Positions 12,380-23,957 of a DNA stretch of 64,000 bases are shown here, piece after piece. How positions within the stretch are numbered: position 1 is the first letter of the stretch; each line of letters starts with the position of its first letter. The DNA is from Trematomus loennbergii (Eukaryota; Chordata; Actinopteri; Perciformes; Nototheniidae): positions 90,001 to 154,000 of the forward strand of contig JAAOOA010000343.1 of NCBI GenBank assembly GCA_012861695.1, given 5' to 3'. The position numbers were made by a program, and so were the translations under genes. The notes beneath the pieces are model-generated. The model saw only the letters and a program-made list of their open reading frames with translations. It ran no database searches and was not told where the DNA came from.

Positions 12380-12673
12380 AGACGGGTGAGAATCTCAAGG
12401 ACCCCCAACCAGAGGGACCATTTCGACCACCTCGAGCTCCTCCTGGTCCTGCGCCTCGTCCGGCGAGACATAATGCGCCTGGAAGTGTTCCAGGCGATGT
12501 TGGCGTCTGAGCCGCGGGAGCGCACGACAGGCACTGCAGGACGGAGAATGTTTGCTGCCCTCCACCGCGTGGTCAGGCCCCAAACACTCGAAGCACAAGC
12601 GGTGGGGATCAGCGCCCGCAATTAAGCCCGGGCATGTAGGGCAAGGCCGATGTTCAAGGAGTGGTGAGTCCAT
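12380..12673 (-). mobile_element. DIRS-like retroelement, ORF1 N-terminus (fragment)
   Basis: The minus-strand frame from ATG at 12673 reads MDSPLLEHRPCPTCPGLI, HRLCFECLGPDHA and CSACRALPRLRRQHRLEHF. This is a Cys/His cluster of the CPxC...HxxCxxCLGxxHA...CxxC type that I associate with the first ORF of fish DIRS-type (tyrosine-recombinase) retrotransposons. The frame is open for 92 codons and stops near 12395. No RT, RNase H or recombinase follows, so only the 5' end is present. The DIRS assignment is from memory of the motif. A gag-like ORF of another retroelement is possible. Confidence 0.6.
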
Positions 12674-12900
12674 ATTCTTTCACTTTCTTCTATCGATCTT
12701 AGCTTCAGTTGTTGCTGCTCGCTGAAGAGAAAAAGGATGACGGTCGGGAGGCGTAGCCGCCTTATATACTGTGGGCCTGCGCGCACATTCAGGTAGGCTC
12801 GCCCCATTGGCCGGCTACATGTATGCAACTCAGTAGGTGAATGCACGCATAGCATGATAGAGAGTAGTACCCATAGAGTCCAGTAGAGGGCGGAGCCTGT
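12674..12900 (-). mobile_element. 5' terminal region (promoter side) of the DIRS-like fragment
   Basis: Upstream of the MDSPLL start, the minus strand carries a TATA box, a CTCTTCAGCGAGCAGCA leader and a CpG-containing stretch (GGCGAGCCTACCTGAATG). This is consistent with the terminal repeat/5' leader of the same element. The outer boundary near 12900 is not defined. Confidence 0.45.
12761..12770 (-). promoter_or_regulatory. TATA box of the DIRS-like element
   Basis: AGTATATAAG on the minus strand lies about 90 bp upstream of the ORF1 ATG at 12673. Its position fits a core promoter of the element. Confidence 0.55.
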
Positions 12901-12963
12901 GTGATATTTAACACTCAGCACTAAAAAATTAAATGATTTATTGATCCAACGCAGCTTAGCCAA

Positions 12964-13811
12964 TCATAATCAACGACTGGAACCATCCTGCTCTACTGTC
13001 CTGTCTTTCACTGATTAAGCTAAAGAGGTCTTTGGGAGGATATTCACTTTAAGCGTGCACACATTTAGTGAAAAAACAAAGTTGGCATTGCAAACGTCTC
13101 CCTTGCATCAAACGCCTTCTGAGAACATGCAGAGTCAGTGAATTAGCGTAGTGAGTCGCAGATTTCTCCACGTGTGTTCTCCATATCGCACATTAGCTAC
13201 CTGGGATGACGCGTGTTAACTCTAATCCCTCAGTTCCTGGAGGTGCTGATAATCACGGATGACAGATGTATCTGGATACTTCACAGCGGAAACAGAGTGC
13301 TGCCTTGCTTCTTTTCTTTTCTCTTTCTAGCAGCAGCTTCATTTAAATCCTGCCTAATGTGTCGGAGAGCACATATGTTCTATAGCTAAACATAGTTCAA
13401 TCAAGAGCGTGGGTTGATGCTCAGCCCAGGAATAGCACATATGGCTTTCCCCTTTCACTTCCAGGCTGTGTTATTCTGGGATGGTTGCAGATAGTTCATA
13501 CTGTGCAGAGCGGCATGCTGCGGATATTCAGCCAATCAAATCTCAATAGTCAAACCAGAGATCATGTGATCATCACAACAATATAACCCAGTTATATACA
13601 GTAATATTATACCCTATAACTCAATAGACATGTTTTTAAATAAATGAAAGACCCATCTTTTTCATTTTAATTTGGGGTAATTCTAGCGGTATCACTGTTC
13701 ATGTTTTATCGTTTGAAGGTTTTGTGATCTAACTTTCTGCCTTTTTATTCTAAAAATGTATTATGTTTCTTACTATTTGTCCTTTTGTCATTGGGTTTAT
13801 GCATCTTCTCT
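12964..13811. other. Unassigned DNA
   Basis: No gene recognised. The last part probably belongs to the 3' UTR of the LINE whose tail follows. Confidence 0.35.
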
Positions 13812-13905
13812 TGCTTTGTGAGGCTGCATCTTGCATGAAAGGTGCTATATAAATAAATATTATCATTATTTTATTTTGTATTATTATTATTATTTGTTGT
13901 TACTA
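13812..13905 (+). mobile_element. LINE 3' tail (L2-like)
   Basis: GAAAGGTGCTATATAAATAA followed by an ATT-rich tail is the 3' terminus typical of fish L2-type LINEs. No coding part is visible upstream. Confidence 0.6.
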
Positions 13906-14481
13906 TTACGGCCCGTCCACACAGCAGCGTTAAAAAAATCTTGGAGGTGGGCGTATCTGAAGCTTGGGGATTTTTTGCGAGCAACGCGACCAACAACCAA
14001 TCACATGAATCTCCCGCCCCCGACATACAAAGCAAAAAAGTTTGAAGTAAACTGGATATAAACTCCCCAAACAGGCGAAAACCTACCACTGTCTCTGCCA
14101 CCTCCCTCCATGCCTGGCTCCTCCGGTTTATATCCCGGTGGTCTGGTCATAAAGCACCGGGTGATTCCCTACCGCTCATTTCTCCTCCATTTTTTGGAAT
14201 ATGAGGAAATGACCTGCGGTATGTCTCTCCCAGCATACACGCGTTTGATTGGCTAGACTTGAACTGTCAGATTTGCGTATTTGGATTTGATTGGCTGACG
14301 CTTCCACTCTCAGCCTCAAAAGTTGAACATTGCTCAACTTTGAATCCTGAAAATCCTGAAAATCTCCGCTCGCTGCCCACAATGCATTTCGGCGAAAAGT
14401 GAGGCAAAGTGACGTCACCCCATTCAAAGTGAATGGGCAGAAGCGTTCCAAGATTTTTTAACGCTGCTGTGTGGACCGTAA
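13906..14481. mobile_element. MITE F, TTACGG...CCGTAA, 576 bp
   Basis: Left TTACGGCCCGTCCACACAGC and right CTGCTGTGTGGACCGTAA are inverted, extending through GCGTTAAAAAAATCTTGG for about 37 bp. The body is non-coding and holds a TGACGTCA at 14410-14417. No clear target duplication was seen. Confidence 0.8.
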
Positions 14482-15159
14482 CAGAGCTTCTGTTATATAC
14501 TATAAGAAACAAAGACAAATAGGTACACGTCTAAAAATGTGTAGCACCAATAAAAAAATATATACAAAATAAGTATAACATTACGGTGTTGAGACATTTA
14601 TAGAAAATGTTGGGACATTTATAAGATGTCACCTAAAAGTTATAATTGCACAGTACAATTGCAAAGAAGTGTCTGTTTTGCACAAAGCAGGTTTCTTGCA
14701 CAACATTGCACAGCCTGTGTTGTGCTGTTATACTTGTATGTATTACATACTAGTTATTACCAGTGAGGATCTATTGCCTTTGTTTGTATGTAAAAGTGTG
14801 GCCTTTACAACAGAACTGCAACCTATGGCCTTTCAGAGCTAAGTGATGTAAACTGCTGAAGTGTGAGGCTGCAGCAGAGCTGACTTCAGTATGGGGGGGG
14901 GGGGGGCAGAACTAAGCAAACATCAAGGGGCAGGAACATCCCTGTGATCTCCAAACCCTCCTCTATAGAGAGGGGCTGTATATAACTGCTGACACTTCAC
15001 TGTATACTGCACAGAGAGCAGGAAGTACAGCACAGAAAGCACAACAGTGTGGGGGGGGGTCCCTTCTGGGATCCTGCCCATAATACATATGCGTTTTACC
15101 CTGATAGTCAAGTTACCAGCAATGTGAACCAGACATGTTGAGGAGCCCAACGTTTTGTT
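14482..15159. other. Unassigned DNA with a 14-G run
   Basis: A 14-G homopolymer lies at about 14893-14906 and a 9-10 G run near 15050. No gene recognised. Confidence 0.4.
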
Positions 15160-15490
15160 GAGGATGCTGAATCCATTTCTGACATTTTCAGGTTAATAAA
15201 TGGCAGTTGAAAGCAGAAAGTCTCGATATCTGTACTCTCTGATTTTGATATCATGAGTAGTGTTGCGACCGTTCCATATAAAAAGCACAAGATGAAAAGG
15301 ATTGTCTTTACTGTGGACAATTCTTTTGCAAATAAATAAGCAAACTGTCCAATCCAAATGTGTCCCCTAAATCTTCGAAATCCACCCAAAATGCATCTGA
15401 ATTAGTCCACTGAGAGTATAAATATTGCCTTCCTCTAGTTAAATCTGTTTTTTTTATCCTGAAAATGTCAGAAATAGACTCAGCATCCTC
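15160..15490. repeat. Inverted coding-like repeat (EDAESISDIFR in both arms)
   Basis: Arm 1 (15160-15192, plus) and arm 2 (15458-15490, read on minus) are 33 bp each with 2 differences. Each arm translates to EDAESISDIFR and both differences are silent (GAA/GAG, TCC/TCT). The minus-strand frame around arm 2 stays open for 79 codons (15547-15308). The protein family was not recognised. Confidence 0.75.
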
Positions 15491-17125
15491 AATAACATCC
15501 AGAACCACTCCATGACTGTCCAAATCTGCCATGCCTATTTCTAACAATTGCCGACATAGGCTACACTGCTCATTAATGCTAATTAACGCAACGTATGCTA
15601 ATTGTGCAAGTTGCCCAATATATGCAAGTTAGCATCCGGCAGTTTCTATGTACTGGAGACCCTACTATTTCTATCATAACCTTGGGGAACTCTTCCAGGT
15701 TCACAACAGGACTCTATGAGCTGCTGAACTAAGCTCTTCTAGCTGTTCATACATCTCAAAGGACTAGTTATCTACTTTGTATCGCTGCTCCAGACATGCA
15801 GAAGACAGAAGTGAGGGTGGGAGATATCTGACAGTGACAGTGGAAGATACATCAGCTGCGTTTTGTTGCAGAAGATTGGAGGTCTGATGTTAGGAGGAAC
15901 AACATCAGTGAACAGCTTCCTGTTTGTCATTTGTGACACATGTCTGCACTTTAATATTCACTTCTCTGAGTGTTTCCACAGGAGGAGATGACAGCACGAC
16001 AATCCAGATTGTGTCTGATCTCAGCAGGCAGTACGCAGCCTCAGACTGAAGACATGCTTTCACCTTTCATCTGAAGTTGTGTTTATTGGTTGGATGTGCC
16101 AGTTCTCTGCATGGTGTGCACTAACGTCTGGTCTCACTGTCCTGATCAGCTGCTGCCCAGCCAACTCTCTGAACACAATGACAGTGCCATTATCACCTTT
16201 GTGTTATTACCGAATACATGGCAAGATTGAGTGCATATGCATGTTTCACACTCACAATACAAATCAGATACTGCGTAAAAGCCCACCTGTCCTCAAACAT
16301 CCCTGCTGAAGAAGGGTTAGTGACATTTTCTGAGCCAAAGCAAATGCAGACCGGCCTGATACTGTAAGAGAGGCAGTTATTAGAACTGAGTGGTAGAACC
16401 GTAACGATTGCCAAGTATAAATCAATGATTAACTTTATTCGCATTACAATGGTACTAAAGGTGAAACAAACTTCACTATTCATGTAATGACTTCAGCAAT
16501 TAGGAGGGTCAAATATTGTTTCACTCTTGATGACATAAACTCAGTAAAAGGTCTGTCTGTTTTGGAGCTCTCATAATGACCTTCATCACCTCATTTCTCT
16601 TTTATAAAACTGTAGATGGTCAAGTTTGAGTCAAAGTGTGTCCTTAAACCTTGGAAAAAGTTGAATAAATAATCAATAAAAAGGCCAATTCATTCTTGTT
16701 CATTTGTTCACCCTTGCACTTTCAGACAATTTGTGGACTGGCAAGAGTAAAAAAAGTATGCTGAAAATTGGAGCACCACAAGCTGAATTATCCTGACTTT
16801 TAGTCCTTTTTGTGTACGTTAAGCTCAATAAACACAGGATACTACATTTCCCATAATCCTTCATCCTCCAATCACAAAGTGGGTTGACACATGAAGATAA
16901 GCCAGATGTAGAAAGAGACAGAAACAGTTGGAACAACAGACTAGCAGAGTGTCATTGTGCCAGAGAAGTGGAGTTATGGGATGTCGGGGTGTAGGCTGGC
17001 CAAGGGCAGACTGCAGATCTCAGACTGCAGGAGTCATAGCAGCGGGATCACGTCCACCCGAGGCCCCTCACCCGACCCCGTCCTTCACCCCCGCCTGGAG
17101 ATGGAGAGCTGGCGGCTACATTCAG
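15491..17125. other. Unassigned DNA
   Basis: No exon, RNA or named repeat was seen. The open frames look random. Confidence 0.35.
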
Positions 17126-17201
17126 ACACACACACACAGGTTTCATTCTCCCACACACACACACAGGTTTCATTCTCCCACACACACATGCAGACACACT
17201 G
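17126..17201. repeat. (CA)n microsatellite with duplicated spacer
   Basis: Short CA blocks are separated by two identical GGTTTCATTCTCC spacers, giving a roughly 29-bp higher unit. Confidence 0.85.
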
Positions 17202-17714
17202 AGGAGCGAGTATTACATTCTCTCTAAAGGTCCTTGGTGTTGCGAAAGGAGAGCACCCCCCCAGACAGGTAACATCCTTGGCTATCGATTATTAGTCTGA
17301 TCTACCCTCAGCTACAAGTGTGGAATAAAAAAGAACTCACATCTCAACCAGCAAGCTAAACCTCGGCTTAATCTCACATCATGCTGTGATCATGCTCCAG
17401 ATTTAGGTCAACTGAAAAATCATTTCCTGTCCGTCCTCCAAAGGTCAGAGTTCTCAACGAGTGCAGACTGCAGGGAGGTACAGGGTGATGTAATACACGT
17501 GGATATTAAACAATACAATGAGAAGTGAGAACAACTCAATGTTAGCAATGTCAAATATACTAACACTGAGATTGATATACACCCGAACCCGTTTATTTTT
17601 TAAATGAGCTGTTGCGACTTCCAACTGATTTCGATCACAAATGGTTTCTGAATCCTGGGGGATACAGTTATTTGACAGGCTGTGTCCATGTGTAAAATGA
17701 GTTCAATAACAGTG
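17202..17714. other. Unassigned DNA
   Basis: No feature recognised. Confidence 0.35.
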
Positions 17715-17995
17715 TAATTGGGGTGTAATGTAGGAGTAATAACAATGTAACATGGGTGTGAAAGAGGTGTATTAAAGTGTAATAACAGTGTAATAACAGT
17801 GTAATAACAGTGTAATAACAGTGTTAGATGGGTGAAATATTGCTGTCACATGGGTGTAACATAGTTCTAATAACATGGGTATAAAAAGGTTTTATTGGTG
17901 AAACATTTTGTAACATTGGTTTACCAATATGTGTGTAATACGGAAGGTATAACGCTGTAATACGGGTGTATTGTGTAATACGGGTGTAATGTCAA
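17715..17995 (+). repeat. Degenerate TGTAAT minisatellite
   Basis: Runs of GTGTAATAACA (exact 11-bp repeats near 17776-17822) and GTGTAATACGG/GTGTAACATGG variants. The same family in inverse orientation lies at 56576-56863. Confidence 0.8.
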
Positions 17996-20669
17996 AAATA
18001 TCAATAAATGACATTTCCAAAACATTGAATGCCCAAAGCTGCATTAGAACTGTCCAAGTATAAGTGGTACCAAACAGATACTGTTTAATTTTGCATTAAA
18101 TCACGGACGGATTTAAATAGGAAACTGCTTATATTCTGGTTGACTGTCAATTTGTAACAATCAGCATGTGGAGGAGACAGTGCACAATCTGTGGATGTTG
18201 CTGCGAAGAAACCACAAACTCTAAAATGTGGATGCTTCACAGACGTTTTCAACCCGGCATATTTTCAATCAAGGTGGGCACCCAAGAGAAGTGTCACCAC
18301 TTCAGGATGCGAGAACATTTGAAATATGGTCACAGTCTCCTCTTCTCTTACTGAGTTATCCCCGGAAAATAAGCCAGAGTTCACCTTCAACCTTTTGGAT
18401 CACTTCATCAAAAATGTTAATATCATATGATTTTCAGCTGAAACATCTTTCTGTACGGTCACTGTCAACCAAACTCCAATCAGTCTATAATGAGGGGACG
18501 TTTGTGCCAAGTTTTGAGAAAGTCCCTGAAGATGTCTCCTAATGAGAATGGGGCGAAACGATGGACTGACATCGTGCATTAAGATGGCTGCATTTTTCAC
18601 AAGAAGCATTCATAGTGAAACCTTTAGTGATAACCTCCCTTCATCTACCAGCCTATAACATGCTCTACATTCAGGCGCATTCCTGTAAAGATGCTTATTG
18701 TAACATTGATCAATATTTCCAGACTTCCCAAGACAGTTTCCCCGACTCTGCTGCAAAACGTTCTTTAATGTTCTCTGAGCGCTGAGAACATTAGAGCACT
18801 CGCAGGCATCAGGTAATGTTCAGGGGGCGAGGAGGTGGAACAGGAAGGTTAGCCTGCGATGAAAGAAGCAGAGTGATAACAGAGCTCACCGCATGCCCGC
18901 AGATGATTAATACAGCTCTCCTCTCCCATTTGATGTTCATTAACTCACTGTCTGCCATAATGGCCTGAGCTCAAATGAAAGGGGAGGAAAGAGGAGAAGG
19001 TCATGTTGGGCATCATTAGAATGAGAGAGGGAGCGGAGGAGGAGGAGTAGGGATTGAGAGATTTGAGGAAAGTGTGCAGCAGATATCTACGTCTCAATCA
19101 GGCACAGTATGACTTTCTTGCCCTGAAAAGGCCACACAATGACAGCACACAGAAAAGTCTGATGGACTTGCAGCCGGAGTTTATTGTCTGCAAAGTCTTG
19201 CTGGATAAATATGAGGTCCGACATGCATAGTAAAGTCATTTCGATAGTGAAAAGAGCTTGTTAGGCCGAGTGCAAAATGTCAAAAAACCCGAGCCGTAAA
19301 AGTGGGTCTCCAATTTTTACACATTTTGTTCCTCGCAAAGCCGAGAGCGCCTGGAGGGAGCAGGCAGAGTCAGGTGGACTGGATAAAGAGAGGAGAGGCA
19401 GATGCAGTGCATTTAGAGAGGCATAACACGTAGCATTTCAGTTATGGTCAAACTCTGGCAGAGATAAAAGCATCAGCCATTATGAATCCCTTTCTGCTTG
19501 TGCATAACGGCAGAGGAAAGATGGACACAGGCCATTGGATTTGGAGAGCTGCTGCAATGTATTTCAATCTACGTCGCTAACCTTATAACATGGGAAACTA
19601 TTGAACTGATAGAGAGCCTGAAGAAGAAAAAAAAGCCCATCCACTCGGACCCGGACTGATAAAGAACACAGGAAGCCCGTGGAGATTTAGTCATTATTCT
19701 GAAAGCATAGAAAATAAAGAGGACACATTGGAATAGAGTGTTAAAGAGGTGGAGGACACAGTGTTCAAGAGATCCTGAGTGAATCATGTTGTTCAAAGCA
19801 GCCTTCCTTTCTCTTAACTGATTCTATAAATTCACACACCACACGTCTCTGTCAGCCTTAAGCTTCAAACTCCTGAACAAAATGTTCTGTTAAACATTCT
19901 TTGATTCCTATAAAGTGATTTCAACCCCGCAATGACAGTACAGACAGAAGTAAGAGCTGTGTGTCCTCAGAAATGTCGATATTTTATATTGTAAATGGGA
20001 TGTCATTATTTTTAGCAATACAGCAGCGTTCATATTTAATACTCTTCCGGCACTGTCTCAGCCCCTTAAGTGCATCCCTACAGCTCCGCAGCGCTGCCAG
20101 AAGCATCATTATGTCATCAGCCCCGCTAAATGCAGCTCTGTAGGAAGGGCTGGGTCCTAAGGATTCTGGGTAGGGGAAAGGCTGACCCTCATTGAGGTCG
20201 TCTTTACTGTAAAAGATTCAGACGTGGCTTGTCTTCATGCCGTTGCCCATTTACTTTTTGAGGGCACTTTTATCTTTGTTGAATAATAAATGGCACATGT
20301 TCACAGAGAATATGTGATGAAGACACAGCAGAGGGAGGTCACTTTGTGTTGCTAGTAACAACACACCATCAGAGACAGCACAGGTCAGCCAGGTTACTTT
20401 CACATCATGTTCTTCAGTTCCAGGTTGAGTTCCATTCTATTACCACAATAGTTAGGGTGTCTAATGTCAAATCAGATTCCAAGCAGTTTGCTCTGGTTGT
20501 GATTTCACATAAGAACAATTTGGAAAAGGACTTCTTTTGAAGATGTAAATGATGTGTCATGCCAGTTGTGGTTCTAAATCCATTTAATGAGAGGGGTATA
20601 TTTAATGTGTTCAGTCAAGTTACTGCACAACGCTACCTCAAATTGTATTATCATTATAGCTCTTCTTTT
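17996..20669. other. Unassigned DNA, possible conserved non-coding blocks
   Basis: No gene or repeat recognised. 18880-19010 and 19970-20145 have the balanced, ATTA-containing look of vertebrate conserved non-coding elements. This is an impression only. Confidence 0.3.
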
Positions 20670-20752
20670 GGAGGGGGGCCACAGGGGGGTCAAAGCTCCT
20701 GTGACAGGGGCACTGGCCACCGTTGCCCCCCCCCCAGAACCGCCCATGCATC
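20670..20752. mobile_element. hAT-like element end (fragment)
   Basis: The inverse strand begins GCATGGGCGGTTCTGGGGGG and continues CAGTGCCCCTGTCACAGGAG, which resembles a common teleost hAT terminus. Only one end is present. Assigned from memory. Confidence 0.4.
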
Positions 20753-20814
20753 ATGCTCCTTATAGAGTTCAACATTGTTGGTTTGTGAAGACCTCAATTT
20801 CAGTGTGCTCAAAC

Positions 20815-21324
20815 CAGAGGTGAAAAGTACATTTAGGTATTGTACTTAAGTACTTGTTTGACATATTTGTACTTGAGTATTGACATTGCTACTCGTACTA
20901 CATTTGAGAGGCAAAAATCATACTTTTTGTTAATTTATTTAACACTCAAAAATATATGATATACTGATATTGTAAAATGCAGCGCTGAACGAATAATCTA
21001 CAGAGAATTTATAGTACCTTCATTTCGTCAAACCCGACAAACTACAATACTAAAATGCTCTTACATAAAAAGAGAGGCATAATAATATAATACTGTGAAA
21101 TGATGCGATAATTCTTCTGTATTTTAAACTATTCCGAAGTGGGCCATCATTCATAATGAGCACTTTTACTTTTTCTACTTTAAGTACATTTTGATGCTAA
21201 TACATTTGTACTTGTATTTGTACGTACGATTACAAATCAGTGTGTAACTTGAATGGAGTATTTTAAGACCTTTGTATTGGTACTTTTACTTGAGTAGAGG
21301 ATCTGAGTAGTTCTTCCAACAGTG
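20815..21324. mobile_element. hAT-like TAC-rich MITE
   Basis: It starts CAGAGGTGAAAAGTACATTT and ends GTTCTTCCAACAGTG. The flanks GCTCAAAC (20807-20814) and GCTAAACC (21325-21332) are a plausible eroded 8-bp duplication. Confidence 0.7.
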
Positions 21325-21332
21325 GCTAAACC

Positions 21333-22740
21333 AGAAGAAGCAGCGATGGCAGCAGCACCATTTAGCTGTTGATAGTTGTGTTTGTGTTGCAGGTTTGTTT
21401 GTGTTGTGTTGACACAGATATTCTCTCCAGTCTCTGTTGGCTAACTGGTTACCGCGCTAAAACCAGCCAGTTTTGTTAGCCTGTGGCAGGCTTACGCGAG
21501 CTGGTCCAGTACTCTATACATCAGTGGACATTTTTAAACACCAGCTAAATACACATCTTTTTAGATTAGCTTTTTACCCCCCACTTTAAATGTTCTTTTA
21601 GTCTTTATCATTTTACCTGATTTACGTCATTTCAGATGCAATGGTTAAGTTAACTCCAACCAATTGAAAAACATTGAGATCGGATTCAAAATGGCAGCAA
21701 AAGCGTTCAAATCTCACGCCTCATGTCGGTGTAGGTGCATAGTAGCTGCCATCTCGTTGAGGCTGTTGTCCTGATCCTGACCTAAAGGGTGACACCAACG
21801 CTCCAGAGCAGTTTGAAAGTTCTCCTTGTGTAATGATAAGCACAACCTGTCTGTGTATGAACAAAGAGATGTATGTGGTTTTAAACCAACAGGAGCGTCT
21901 CCACCTGAGAAAAGAGTCAGTTTCAGTAGCGTTCATTCAAACAGTCACTATCTGTTTGTGGCGCTCCTCTATGTAACTTTGGTTTCCAGTGTTTTCAGGT
22001 TCCATTCAGCTGGATAGTTTTAGGCTATTAAAGCTAAATGTAGCTGATGGACGTCTTCCTCACTGAAAGCAACAAGCATACATGGAATCATTTCCACTGT
22101 GTTGACTGCAAGGACACTCTGCTCATTCTAACTGATCACTCTCAGACACATGTTCCACGGCAGTGCTGCACTCACAGACATGTCAACAGGATCTGCCAAA
22201 CTGCTCCTTTCAGTGTGTTCCATTTGTAGATTTGAGCAGATGAATATGTAGCTTGCTTATAACTGAAGAGAGAAAGCAGTCCTGCCTGAAGTTACCTGAG
22301 CTGTGTGTCTTTTAAGCTTTCACCTTCCTAACAACAGACAGTAATTGGACTGAGACTAGAGGCTGTTTTGTAATCTTACAAACACTGAAAGCAGGATTCC
22401 AACAATAACAGGTGCCATTTGGGAAAATGGCTCCCTATTATGTATCTCTCCTTACTGAAACAAAAAGCCCACACTAACAGGACTATCATTACTCCAGCAT
22501 CAGGGTCCGCAGAGACCCCGCTGAAATGACTGATCAGAATGTGGAGAAAGACGGAGCGAGAACAAATTGGGAGCATATGAGTGGAAGAGAGGAGTGATGG
22601 AGCCGGTAGATCCTCATCCATCTTGTCTGTGCTGACGGATATGTGTGTGGGGGGGGGGGGGGTGGCTCGGGCCGTCAGTGGTGTGATGGATGAGAGATAA
22701 GTAGTAAAAAACATGTAGATTCAAATGCCTGTTCTGGAAC
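21333..22740. other. Unassigned DNA with a 14-G run
   Basis: A 14-G homopolymer lies near 22649-22662. No exon or named repeat was seen. Confidence 0.35.
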
Positions 22741-22887
<147 letters not shown>

Positions 22888-23044
22888 GTGTTATAGTATG
22901 GGAGGACATAGCTAAGAAAAGCTATGTTAAATGATGCTGTTGTATTTAGGTGATATATCAAAAGAAACTGTGGAGGCTAAGCCAACGCTTTGAGCCTGAG
23001 GATCTGCTATGTTGCCGTAATTGACGCACACAAAGTTTGCTGCT

Positions 23045-23741
23045 GTCCGTGTGTGGTCCGTGTGTGGTCCGTGTGTGGTCTGTGGTCCGTGTGTGGTCCG
23101 TGTGTGGTCCGTGTGTGGTCTGTGGTCCGTGTGTGGTCGTGTGTGGTCCGTGTGTGGTCCGTGTGTGGTCTGTGGTCCGTGTGTGGTCCGTGTGTGGTCC
23201 GTGTGTGGTCTGTGGTCCGTGTGTGGTCCGTGTGTGGTCCGTGTGTGTCTGTGGTCCGTGTGTGGTCCGTGTGTGGTCCGTGTGGTCCGTGTGTGGTCCG
23301 TGTGGGTCCGTGTGTGGTCCGTGTGTGGTCTGTGGTCCGTGTGTGGTGTGTGTGTGGTCCGTGTGGTCCGTGTGTGCTCCGTGTGTGGTCCGTGTGTGGT
23401 CCGTGTGTGGTCTGGTCCGTGTGTGGTCCGTGTGTGGTCCGTGTGTGGTCCGTGTGTGGTCCGTGTGTGCTCCGTGTGTGGTCCGTGTGTGGTCCGTGTG
23501 TGGTCCGTGTGTGGTCCGTGTGTGGTCCGTGTGTGGTCCGTTGGTTGTCCGGTGTGGTCTGTGTGTGGTCCGTGTGTGGTCCGTGTGTGGTCCGTGTGTT
23601 GTCCGTGTGTGGTCCGTGTGTGGTCCGTGTGTGGTCCGTGTGTGGTCCGTGTGTGTCCGTGTGTGGTCCGTGTTGTCCGTGTGTGGTCCGTGTGTGGTCC
23701 GTGTGTGCTCCGTGTGTGCTCCGTGTGTGCTCCGTGTGTGT
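23045..23741 (+). repeat. 11-bp minisatellite, about 60 units
   Basis: Tandem TCCGTGTGTGG units with variants (TCTGTGG short units, TGCTCC, TTGTCC). Because 11 is not divisible by 3 and the unit has no stop, long spurious open frames run through it on both strands. Confidence 0.97.
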
Positions 23742-23950
23742 CAAAAAACTGTATGGCCTTCGCGGAACCTCTAACCACAAACATAGGTTCCTACCTTTAT
23801 ACCCACAGTGTTAATGGGCTCCTACAGAAACAATTAATAAGCATATATTGGTTAAATTATGAAAGCAGCAAAAAAGCAGCCCCTGAAGGCATTTTTATTA
23901 TCTCTTAGATTTACAGAATAACTATACATATAGTAAAAGATATGCAGGCC
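23742..23950. other. Unassigned DNA
   Basis: No feature recognised. Confidence 0.35.
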
Positions 23951-23957
23951 GTTTGGT

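Noticed and set aside
22927..23908. Open frames of 245-295 codons on both strands (HTDHTRT and CVVRVWS repeats)
   Set aside because: They are products of an 11-bp tandem repeat without stop codons, not proteins.
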